A stretch of 5,118 bases of DNA from an uncultured Collinsella sp. (GTDB lineage Bacteria; Actinomycetota; Coriobacteriia; Coriobacteriales; Coriobacteriaceae): the NCBI GenBank assembly GCA_900547025.1, contig UREZ01000110.1:1-5118 (forward strand), read 5' to 3'. Below are positions 1 to 5,118 of the stretch, one piece after another (the first letter of the stretch is position 1; every line of letters starts with the position of its first letter). The position numbers and the translations under genes were made by a program. The notes under the pieces were generated by a model. The model was not told the DNA's origin. It saw nothing but the letters and a program-made list of their open reading frames with translations, and made no database searches.

Positions 1-57
1 CCAAACGGGGCGGCACGCGATCTTTTATCAGCCAACTCGCTGAAGTACGGTGACGAA

Positions 58-148
58 GGCGCAAGGCCGGGAGGGGTTATCTAAGCCGACATCCCGCAGC
101 CGCGAAGCGGCGAGGACGTCGGCGTGATAACCCCGCAGGCCTTGCGCC
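58..148. repeat. Long interrupted palindrome downstream of usp
   Basis: The two halves pair in nested blocks. GGCGCAAGGCC (58-68) pairs with GGCCTTGCGCC (138-148), 11 of 11. GGGGTTATC (73-81) pairs with GATAACCCC (126-134), 9 of 9. GCCGAC (85-90) pairs with GTCGGC (118-123), 6 of 6. The apex is a GCCGC-GAA-GCGGC mini-hairpin (99-111). The blocks are separated by small internal loops of 2-4 bases. The element begins 13 bases past the usp stop codon in the direction of usp transcription. Neither strand shows a T-run beside it, so a classical intrinsic terminator is not supported. It may be a REP-like palindromic repeat, a 3'-end stabilising structure or part of a structured RNA. The structure is seen directly; the role is inferred. 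Confidence 0.8.
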
Positions 149-161
149 GGCGGGAAGGAAC

Positions 162-599
162 CTACTTCACGACCAAGATGTCGCAGTCGGTGTTGCGTAG
201 CAGGAACGTCGAAATCGAACCCAGCAGCGCATACTTGATCGAGGACAGGCCGCGGGCGCCGCAGAGCACCAGGTCGGGCTTAACCACGTCGAGCATCTCG
301 TCCTTGAGCGTCTCGCGAATACGGCCGGCGCGAATCATGACCTCGACCTCGGGAATATCGGGATTGGCCTTGGCCTCTTCGAGCTGCTTGGCGATGGAGT
401 TCTTAAATGCCTCCTCTAGGCCGTTGACCAGATCGACCGGATAGGAACCGGCGCTCTCGAGCGCCGTGGAATCGATAACGTGGCCGATGATTAGCTTGGC
501 ACCGTTGTTCGCGGCGACCTTGATGGCGCGTGCGAGCACAAAATCCTGCTGCTCAGTACCGTCGAGTGAAACAAATACCTTGGTGTAGCCCTCGTTCAT
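162..599 (-). CDS. Universal stress protein (UspA family), ATP-binding type
   Basis: A 145-residue single-domain Usp, the usual length for the family. These cytoplasmic proteins have an alpha/beta Rossmann-like fold, usually dimerise, and modulate survival under starvation and other stresses. The N-terminal strand carries VFVSLDGT with the conserved Asp at residue 13. HVID (40-43) ends the second strand. The C-terminal half shows the nucleotide-binding signature G-x2-G-x9-G-S at G114, G117, G127 and S128. This places it with the ATP-binding (MJ0577-like) subgroup rather than the non-binding UspA subgroup. The protein ends in the family-typical strand CDILVVK. The ATG at 599-597 is chosen because an ideal AAGGAGG (complement of 605-611) lies five bases upstream. 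The gene is divergent from uppP and faces a long palindrome at its 3' end. Its precise physiological role cannot be read from sequence. There are no transmembrane segments or fused domains. Confidence 0.95.
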   Translation of the reverse strand: MNEGYTKVFVSLDGTEQQDFVLARAIKVAANNGAKLIIGHVIDSTALESAGSYPVDLVNGLEEAFKNSIAKQLEEAKANPDIPEVEVMIRAGRIRETLKDEMLDVVKPDLVLCGARGLSSIKYALLGSISTFLLRNTDCDILVVK

Positions 600-604
600 G
601 GTTT

Positions 605-611
605 CCTCCTT
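605..611 (-). promoter_or_regulatory. Strong Shine-Dalgarno of usp
   Basis: On the minus strand this reads AAGGAGG, followed by the five-base spacer AAACC and ATG. It is a near-perfect match to the anti-Shine-Dalgarno sequence and fixes the usp start at 599. It is much stronger than the signal in front of uppP. Confidence 0.92.
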
Positions 612-619
612 GGTCTATC

Positions 620-640
620 GCACGGGCGCGGGGCTCGTGC
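620..640 (-). other. GC-rich hairpin in the usp 5' leader
   Basis: GCACG (620-624) pairs with CGTGC (636-640). The stem continues through a G-T wobble and two more G-C pairs to a five-base loop. On the usp transcript this stem would end eight bases before the Shine-Dalgarno. It could insulate or modulate translation, or be incidental to the very GC-rich sequence. The pairing is seen; the function is inferred. Confidence 0.45.
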
Positions 641-689
641 ATCGGGCGGGCGCGGGCGCGTTGGCCGCCGGACACTTTATCTTGTTGCA

Positions 690-695
690 GTTATA
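690..695 (-). promoter_or_regulatory. Candidate -10 element for usp
   Basis: The minus strand reads TATAAC, five of six matches to TATAAT, about 90 bases upstream of the usp start codon. No good -35 hexamer lies at 16-18 bases. The nearest TTG-type hexamer (TTGCGA, complement of 719-724) is 23 bases away. The call therefore rests on the -10 alone. The plus strand here also gives TATACC (692-697) with CGGACA (669-674) at 17-base spacing, so the direction is ambiguous. Confidence 0.4.
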
Positions 696-710
696 CCCAA
701 GGATTTGGGT
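695..710. promoter_or_regulatory. 6-4-6 inverted repeat in the divergent usp-uppP region
   Basis: ACCCAA (695-700) and TTGGGT (705-710) are perfect inverted arms around GGAT. The dyad abuts the candidate usp -10, so a bound dimeric regulator there could control usp and perhaps uppP. It could equally be a small chance hairpin. No known operator consensus is recognised. Confidence 0.35.
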
Positions 711-781
711 TTGACCGCTCGCAATTCTGTGAACGGGCGAGTTTTTTGGTAAGGGTAGGCGCAGGCGCGCCGCCAACGGTT

Positions 782-787
782 GATAAT
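782..787 (+). promoter_or_regulatory. Candidate -10 element for uppP
   Basis: GATAAT matches TATAAT at five of six positions and lies 60 bases before the uppP TTG start. This would give a leader of roughly 50-55 bases. No convincing -35 hexamer is found 16-18 bases upstream. The nearest good -35 (TTGACC, 711-716) is far too distant. The assignment is weak. Confidence 0.3.
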
Positions 788-835
788 GGGACATCGCCCG
801 CACCGTCCGCAGAACAATATCGGCGGGTGTCTAAC

Positions 836-842
836 GAGGGGG
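836..842 (+). promoter_or_regulatory. Ribosome binding site of uppP (supports TTG start)
   Basis: GAGGGGG is a purine-rich Shine-Dalgarno-like stretch five bases upstream of TTG at 848. It supports TTG over the in-frame GTG at 827, which would place this site inside the coding region. The downstream ATG at 881 would delete the conserved N-terminal segment. Confidence 0.7.
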
Positions 843-847
843 TCCCT

Positions 848-1822
848 TTGGATATCATTGAGCTTCTAAAATCTGCCTTCATGGGCCTGGTCGAGGGCAT
901 CACCGAATGGCTGCCTGTTTCGTCGACCGGTCACATGATCTTGGTGGACGAGTTCGTCAAGATGAACGTGAGCGAGACGTTCTGGAATATGTTCCTGGTC
1001 GTGATTCAGCTTGGCGCCATTTTGGCCGTCTGCGTTTTGTTTTTCTACGACCTCAACCCGTTTTCTCCCAGCAAGGGCAAGGAGGGCCGTCGCGACACCT
1101 GGGTGCTATGGGGCAAGATTGTGCTCGGCTGCATTCCCGCCGCGGCGATCGGTCTGCCGCTTAACGACTGGATGGAGGAGCATTTCTACAATGCTCCCGT
1201 CGTGGCGTTGGCGCTCATTGTGTACGGCGTGCTGTTTATCGTGATCGAGAACTGGCGCGCGAACAAGCGCGACCAGGCTGCTCTTGCCGGTTCGTTTGGT
1301 TCGCGTGCTGTGGTGGCGGGCGGACGTCCCGCCGGTGCGCATTTTGCCGCGCCCGCTGCGACTGCCGCCGCAGACGATGACGATAGCTTGGACTTTGGCT
1401 CCATCACTACGCTCGAGGATCTGAGCTGGAAGACCGCGCTGGGTATCGGTTGCTTCCAGGTGCTTTCGCTGATTCCGGGCACATCGCGCTCCGGCTCCAC
1501 GATCATCGGCGGCCTGCTTTTGGGCTGCACGCGTTCGGTGGCGTCCAAGTTTACGTTCTTCCTGGCCATTCCCGTCATGTTTGGCGCGAGTGCGCTCAAG
1601 CTGGTCAAGTACTTTATTAAGGGCGGCACGTTTGGCACCAACGAAATCGCCATCCTGGGCGTGGGCTGCGTCGTCGCCTTTGTGGTGTCGCTCATTGCCA
1701 TCAAGTGGCTTATGGGCTTCGTGCGCCGTCACGACTTTAAGTGCTTCGGCGTCTACCGCATCATCCTGGGCATCGTGGTGCTCGCGTACTTCTTTGTCCT
1801 GGAGCCTATGCTCGGCCTGTAA
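848..1822 (+). CDS. uppP: Undecaprenyl-diphosphatase (UppP/BacA family)
   Basis: This integral membrane phosphatase converts undecaprenyl diphosphate to undecaprenyl phosphate. It recycles the lipid carrier for peptidoglycan and other envelope polymers, and raised levels confer bacitracin resistance. The first family motif is present as VEGITEWLPVSSTGH, with E16, E20, S26 and H29 matching the catalytic E-x3-E, Ser and His positions. The second motif is PGTSRSG (210-216) with the essential Arg at 214. Hydrophobic segments lie near residues 46-68, 86-106, 116-136, 229-257, 265-290 and 302-322, plus the two re-entrant motif regions. From TTG at 848 the protein is 324 residues and begins MDIIELLK, as family members do. 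The usual length is about 265-290. The excess is an Ala/Gly-rich insertion ending in four Asp (about residues 142-186) before the second motif. All catalytic residues are intact, so it should be functional. It is followed by its own terminator. Confidence 0.96.
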   Translation: MDIIELLKSAFMGLVEGITEWLPVSSTGHMILVDEFVKMNVSETFWNMFLVVIQLGAILAVCVLFFYDLNPFSPSKGKEGRRDTWVLWGKIVLGCIPAAAIGLPLNDWMEEHFYNAPVVALALIVYGVLFIVIENWRANKRDQAALAGSFGSRAVVAGGRPAGAHFAAPAATAAADDDDSLDFGSITTLEDLSWKTALGIGCFQVLSLIPGTSRSGSTIIGGLLLGCTRSVASKFTFFLAIPVMFGASALKLVKYFIKGGTFGTNEIAILGVGCVVAFVVSLIAIKWLMGFVRRHDFKCFGVYRIILGIVVLAYFFVLEPMLGL

Positions 1823-1866
1823 CTTGGTTGACGCTGCGCGGCGACCAGAGCGACAACTTGTCATTC

Positions 1867-1908
1867 AAAGGGGGTGGCATGACCAAAAGGTCTATGCCGC
1901 CCCCTTTT
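1867..1908 (+). terminator. Intrinsic terminator of uppP
   Basis: AAAGGGGGTGGCAT (1867-1880) pairs with ATGCCGCCCCCTTT (1894-1907), with one G-T wobble. Inside it GACC (1881-1884) pairs with GGTC (1889-1892) around an AAAA loop, leaving a single bulged T at 1893. This 18-pair stem ends in TTTT and starts 45 bases past the uppP stop codon. The A-run on the other side could make it bidirectional, though no minus-strand gene faces it. It separates uppP from pcrA transcriptionally. Confidence 0.88.
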
Positions 1909-2023
1909 CATGCCAATTTGTTCGCTCTGGCCGCCGCTCGCTGCTGCCATGACATCGGTGGCCCCCAATGCACTAAATCCGCTGGGGCGGGCCTGACGGT
2001 GGCGCACGGAGTCGTGGTGTGAT

Positions 2024-2054
2024 TTGCGTCGGTGTCCGCGCGGCTCGGTATACT
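2024..2054 (+). promoter_or_regulatory. Probable pcrA promoter
   Basis: TATACT (2049-2054) matches the -10 consensus at five of six positions. A poor -35, TTGCGT (2024-2029), lies 19 bases upstream. Transcription would start near 2061 and give a leader of about 55 bases. The location, between the uppP terminator and the pcrA Shine-Dalgarno, is what an independent pcrA promoter requires. The -10 is convincing and the -35 is not. Confidence 0.55.
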
Positions 2055-2103
2055 GGTACGGCTCAAACTATGGCGCCGCCCGCAGGCGCGCCGTCCGTCA
2101 GAT

Positions 2104-2109
2104 GAGGAG
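2104..2109 (+). promoter_or_regulatory. Shine-Dalgarno of pcrA
   Basis: GAGGAG lies six bases upstream of ATG at 2116. This fixes the start there rather than at the upstream in-frame GTG (2032), which has no ribosome binding site and lies upstream of the -10 element. Confidence 0.85.
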
Positions 2110-2115
2110 TCGCCC

Positions 2116-5016
2116 ATGACCCAGCCCCTGCCCTGGGAAAAGAACGCCGCGGTACCCGTACCGCCCGCGCCGGAACCCGTGCCGCTCGATGCATACACCG
2201 CCCCCGCTGCGCCGGAGCCCGAGCTCGTTCCGCTCGACATCTACGACGCTCCCGCGCCGGCGCCCAAGCCCGCCAAACCGCTCGTCGACATCGACAGCCT
2301 TAATCCCGCCCAGCGCGAGGCGGTCCTGTCCACCGAGGGCCCGTTGCTGGTGCTCGCCGGCGCCGGCTCGGGCAAGACCCGCGTCTTGACCTTCCGCATC
2401 GCACATATGCTCGGCGACCTGGGTGTTAAGCCTTGGCAGGTTCTTGCCATTACGTTTACCAACAAGGCCGCGGCAGAGATGCGCGAGCGTCTGGCGGCAC
2501 TCATTCCCAGCGGCACCCGTGGCATGTGGGTGTGCACCTTCCATGCTATGTGCGTGCGCATGCTGCGCGAGGACGCCGACCTGTTGGGCTACACCGGCCA
2601 GTTCACCATCTACGATGACGATGACTCAAAGCGCATGGTGCGCGACATTATGCAGGCACTCGGCATCGAGCAAAAGCAGTTCCCCATCAACATGATCCGC
2701 AGCAAGATTAGCTCGGCCAAAAACGCCATGATCGGCCCCGAGGAGATGCTCAAGAGCGCCGATAGCCCCAACGACAAAAAGGCCGCGCAGGTCTACCTAG
2801 AGCTGGAGCGCCGCCTGCGCGCCGCCAATGCGATGGACTTTGACGACCTGCTCGTGCGCGCGCTCGAGCTGCTGCGCACCCGTCCCGAGGTGCTCGATAA
2901 GTACCAAGAGCGCTTCCGCTACATTAGCGTCGACGAGTATCAGGACACCAACCACGTCCAGTACGAAATCGCCAACCTGCTGGCCGCTAAGTACCAAAAC
3001 CTCATGGTCGTGGGCGACGATGACCAGTCCATTTACAGCTGGCGTGGCGCCGACATCACCAACATCCTGGACTTTGAGAAGGACTTTAAAAACTGCAAGA
3101 CCGTCAAGCTGGAGCAGAACTATCGCTCTACGGGTCACATCCTGAGCGCCGCCAACGCCGTGGTGCGCCACAACTCGCAGCGCAAGGACAAGCGCCTGTT
3201 TACGGCCGAGGGCGATGGCGAGAAGATCCAGGCCTTCCAGGCGAGCGACGAACGCGACGAGGGTCGCTGGATTGCCGGCGAGATCGAGAAACTGCATGCC
3301 AAAGGCACGAGCTACGACGACATCGCCGTGTTCTATCGCACCAACGCCCAGTCGCGTATCCTCGAAGATATGTTCCTGCGCGCGGGCGTGCCCTACAAGA
3401 TCGTGGGCGGCACGCGATTCTTCGACCGTGCCGAGATCCGCGACGTCATGGCCTACCTTAAGATGATCGTGAACCCGGCCGACGAGATGAGCGTCAAGCG
3501 CGTCATCAACACACCGCGCCGCGGCATCGGTTCCACCTCGATCCAAAAGATCGAGCAGCTGGCGCGCGACAACCGCTGCTCGTTCTTCCGGGCTTGCGAG
3601 ATCGCGTGTGCCGAAACCGGCATGTTTAGCGCCAAGGTGCGCAACGGCCTGTCGAGCTTTGTGTCGCTGGTGCGCGAGGGTCGCCGCATGGACGGCGAGC
3701 TCAAGGACGTTGTCGAGATGATTGTCGATAAGACGGGCCTACTGCAGGCTTTCCGCGCCGAGGGCACCATGGAGTCCGAGAGCCGCGCCGAGAACATCCA
3801 GGAATTCCTGGGCGTCGCTGCCGAATTTGAGGAGACGCACGAGGACATCGAGGGTACGCTCGAGAGCTTGGAAGAGCTGCGCGCAGCCGGTGTTGCCGAC
3901 GTGCCTGCCGGCGCCGAGCCCGAGCCCGTCGTGGTGAGCGCGCCTGCGCCCGAACCGGGGCCATCTGCCCCGGCATCCTCGTTTGAGGCACTCGTCGGCG
4001 CGCGCGATGCCGCGGGCTCCAATCCGCTCGATAGTCTGGCTGCTCCGGCGCTGTCTCCGCAGGATGCCCTGGCTGCTGCCATCGCGGGCAACGCGTATGC
4101 CGCGCCGACGGAGATGCCGGCGGGTGCCGTGCATGCCGACGAGATTGAGCGCACCTACGGTCCGCTCACCTGTAAGGCGCTGCCGGCACTCATGGAGTGG
4201 CTGGCCCTGCGCTCCGACTTGGATTCCCTGGCCGGCGAGACGCATGCCATCACCATGATGACCATCCACTCCGCCAAGGGCCTGGAGTTCCCGGCGGTGT
4301 TCGTGGCCGGCATGGAGGAGGGCATCTTCCCGCACGTGCACGACTTTGGCGGCAGCGATGACCCGGGTAAGCTTGAGGAGGAGCGTCGCCTGGCCTACGT
4401 CGCCATCACGCGCGCCCGCAAGCGCCTGTTCCTGACCTATGCGGCCACGCGTCGCACCTACGGCTCGACCTCTGCCAACCCGCGCTCGCGCTTCCTCAAT
4501 GAGATTCCGTTTGAGGATATCGAGTTTAGCGGTATCGGTTCTGCCGGTTTTGAAGGCACGGGCTGGGAGAAGCGCGGCGACCGTCACGGCACCTTTGGCT
4601 CGGGCATGGGTTCGGATATGTATGGCGGCAAGGTGTTTGGCTCGCATACGCGCTCGACCGGCGGTTCCGGTTCGCGCGGTGGATCGAGCTTTGACGATTT
4701 CTTTGGCGGCAGCAGCTACGGGACCGAGCGCCATCGTGGGGTCTCGCCCGACGCCGGCCGTGTTGCCTCGACCTTTGGCTCGGGCGCGCCGCGAGCCAAA
4801 AAGCCGTCGTCCAAGGTGTCCCCGACGGTGGAGCGCAAGGTCGATCGCGCCAGCGCATCGCAGGACTTTGCCGCGGGCGATACCGTGAGCCATAAGACCT
4901 TTGGCACGGGTACCGTGATCTCGGTCGCCGGAGACATGATCGAGGTCCAGTTCGAAAAGACCGGCCAGACCAAAAAGCTCATGAAGGGATTCGCTCCGAT
5001 CGTCAAGCTGTCATAA
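2116..5016 (+). CDS. pcrA: ATP-dependent 3'-5' DNA helicase, PcrA/UvrD family
   Basis: A superfamily 1A helicase acting in nucleotide excision and mismatch repair, replication restart and removal of RecA or stalled RNA polymerase. All core motifs are present: Q motif LNPAQREAV (62-70), Walker A AGAGSGKT (81-88, K87), Ia ITFTNKAAAEM (112-122), Ib TFHAM (141-145), II VDEYQDTN (272-279), III GDDDQSIYSWRGA (300-312), IV LEQNYRST (332-339), V TIHSAKGLEF (716-725) and VI RRLAYVAITRARKRL (757-771). The C-terminus (about 921-965, GDTVSHKTFGTGTV) is the PcrA-type Tudor-like domain, which favours PcrA over Rep. The 966 residues exceed the usual 720-780. The excess is an Ala/Pro/Glu-rich N-terminal tail (1-58), an internal Ala/Pro-rich insertion (about 588-685) between 2B and motif V, and a Gly/Ser-rich linker (about 805-915). 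The frame is open throughout and all catalytic residues are kept, so the protein is probably active. Confidence 0.97.
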   Translation: MTQPLPWEKNAAVPVPPAPEPVPLDAYTAPAAPEPELVPLDIYDAPAPAPKPAKPLVDIDSLNPAQREAVLSTEGPLLVLAGAGSGKTRVLTFRIAHMLGDLGVKPWQVLAITFTNKAAAEMRERLAALIPSGTRGMWVCTFHAMCVRMLREDADLLGYTGQFTIYDDDDSKRMVRDIMQALGIEQKQFPINMIRSKISSAKNAMIGPEEMLKSADSPNDKKAAQVYLELERRLRAANAMDFDDLLVRALELLRTRPEVLDKYQERFRYISVDEYQDTNHVQYEIANLLAAKYQNLMVVGDDDQSIYSWRGADITNILDFEKDFKNCKTVKLEQNYRSTGHILSAANAVVRHNSQRKDKRLFTAEGDGEKIQAFQASDERDEGRWIAGEIEKLHAKGTSYDDIAVFYRTNAQSRILEDMFLRAGVPYKIVGGTRFFDRAEIRDVMAYLKMIVNPADEMSVKRVINTPRRGIGSTSIQKIEQLARDNRCSFFRACEIACAETGMFSAKVRNGLSSFVSLVREGRRMDGELKDVVEMIVDKTGLLQAFRAEGTMESESRAENIQEFLGVAAEFEETHEDIEGTLESLEELRAAGVADVPAGAEPEPVVVSAPAPEPGPSAPASSFEALVGARDAAGSNPLDSLAAPALSPQDALAAAIAGNAYAAPTEMPAGAVHADEIERTYGPLTCKALPALMEWLALRSDLDSLAGETHAITMMTIHSAKGLEFPAVFVAGMEEGIFPHVHDFGGSDDPGKLEEERRLAYVAITRARKRLFLTYAATRRTYGSTSANPRSRFLNEIPFEDIEFSGIGSAGFEGTGWEKRGDRHGTFGSGMGSDMYGGKVFGSHTRSTGGSGSRGGSSFDDFFGGSSYGTERHRGVSPDAGRVASTFGSGAPRAKKPSSKVSPTVERKVDRASASQDFAAGDTVSHKTFGTGTVISVAGDMIEVQFEKTGQTKKLMKGFAPIVKLS

Positions 5017-5065
5017 TCCCGGCGGACCTGGGCGGGCGTATGGGGCAACATCGCCTGCTCGGGCA

Positions 5066-5115
5066 GTCCTGCTCGCACGGAGAGCACATTAAGTGCTCTC
5101 CGGCTCGTGCGGAAC
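5066..5115. repeat. Long imperfect hairpin downstream of pcrA
   Basis: CGGAGAGCAC (5078-5087) pairs perfectly with GTGCTCTCCG (5093-5102) around ATTAA. Below it the arms continue imperfectly: 5066-5077 against 5103-5115, with a few mismatches, a one-base bulge and one G-T pair. It starts 49 bases past the pcrA stop codon. The three bases left in the window after the stem are TCG, and no T-run flanks either side. It could be the pcrA 3'-end structure or terminator, or a REP-like palindrome similar in design to the one at 58-148. The arm sequences of the two are unrelated. Confidence 0.7.
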
Positions 5116-5118
5116 TCG

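Noticed and set aside
1..53. Possible C-terminal tail of a plus-strand gene (frame 3 ends in TGA at 51-53; frame 1 ends at 82-84)
   Set aside because: Both tails are too short to recognise, and two minus-strand frames are also open here. No coding evidence separates them.
711..716. TTGACC as a -35 for uppP
   Set aside because: It is a good hexamer, but the bases 16-18 downstream (around 733-740) are GC-rich with no -10.
530..847. In-frame upstream extension of uppP, overlapping the usp start
   Set aside because: The extension is not membrane-like, has no ribosome binding site and runs antisense through usp. The family N-terminus begins exactly at the TTG at 848.
1106..1864. 252-residue open frame on the minus strand opposite uppP
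   Set aside because: It lies antisense to a gene with complete family motifs. Its translation is low-complexity with no recognisable domain, as expected for a shadow frame in GC-rich DNA.
1909..2023. Possible small gene or RNA between the uppP terminator and the pcrA promoter
   Set aside because: I see no start codon with a ribosome binding site and only a weak short pairing (1960-1993). There is nothing to support a feature.
2072..2092. GGCGC/GCGCC hairpin in the pcrA leader
   Set aside because: Only five pairs with an 11-base loop in very GC-rich sequence; indistinguishable from chance.
2017..2115. SOS (LexA) box in front of pcrA
   Set aside because: No GAAC-N4-GTTC or CTG-N10-CAG type box with good spacing was found near the promoter.
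3739..4893. 384-residue open frame on the minus strand opposite pcrA
   Set aside because: It is antisense to the helicase, Arg/Ala/Gly-rich and without a family motif. Long antisense frames are common at this base composition.

Overview
The window is GC-rich chromosomal DNA with three intact genes. Its base composition, codon use and gene style fit a high-GC Gram-positive bacterium. My best guess is a gut Coriobacteriia member such as Collinsella. That is an inference from general resemblance, not a proven identification. I see no phage, insertion sequence, CRISPR array, tRNA or rRNA gene.

Layout from left to right. Positions 1-57 hold no assignable gene. Positions 58-148 form a long interrupted palindrome just past the end of the first gene. 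A minus-strand universal stress protein gene (162-599) has a strong ribosome binding site. A 248-base divergent intergenic region (600-847) holds a GC-rich, hairpin-forming leader, TATA-like -10 elements and a 6-4-6 inverted repeat. uppP (848-1822, plus strand, TTG start) encodes undecaprenyl-diphosphatase and ends in a strong intrinsic terminator (1867-1908). About 140 bases with no recognised feature follow, then a promoter near 2049-2054. A pcrA/uvrD-type superfamily 1 DNA helicase gene (2116-5016, plus strand) fills the rest. A second long hairpin (5066-5115) lies downstream of it, close to the right edge.

The genes do not form one operon. usp and uppP are divergently transcribed, and the terminator plus a separate promoter isolate pcrA. 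They represent three housekeeping roles: stress and nucleotide sensing, recycling of the lipid carrier for the cell wall, and DNA repair with conflict resolution.

I found no convincing undescribed multi-gene system. The unusual points are the two palindromic intergenic elements without U-tracts, the Ala/Gly/Asp-rich insertion in UppP, and the low-complexity segments in the helicase. The most notable of these is about 100 residues long and sits inside the helicase core between the 2B region and motif V.
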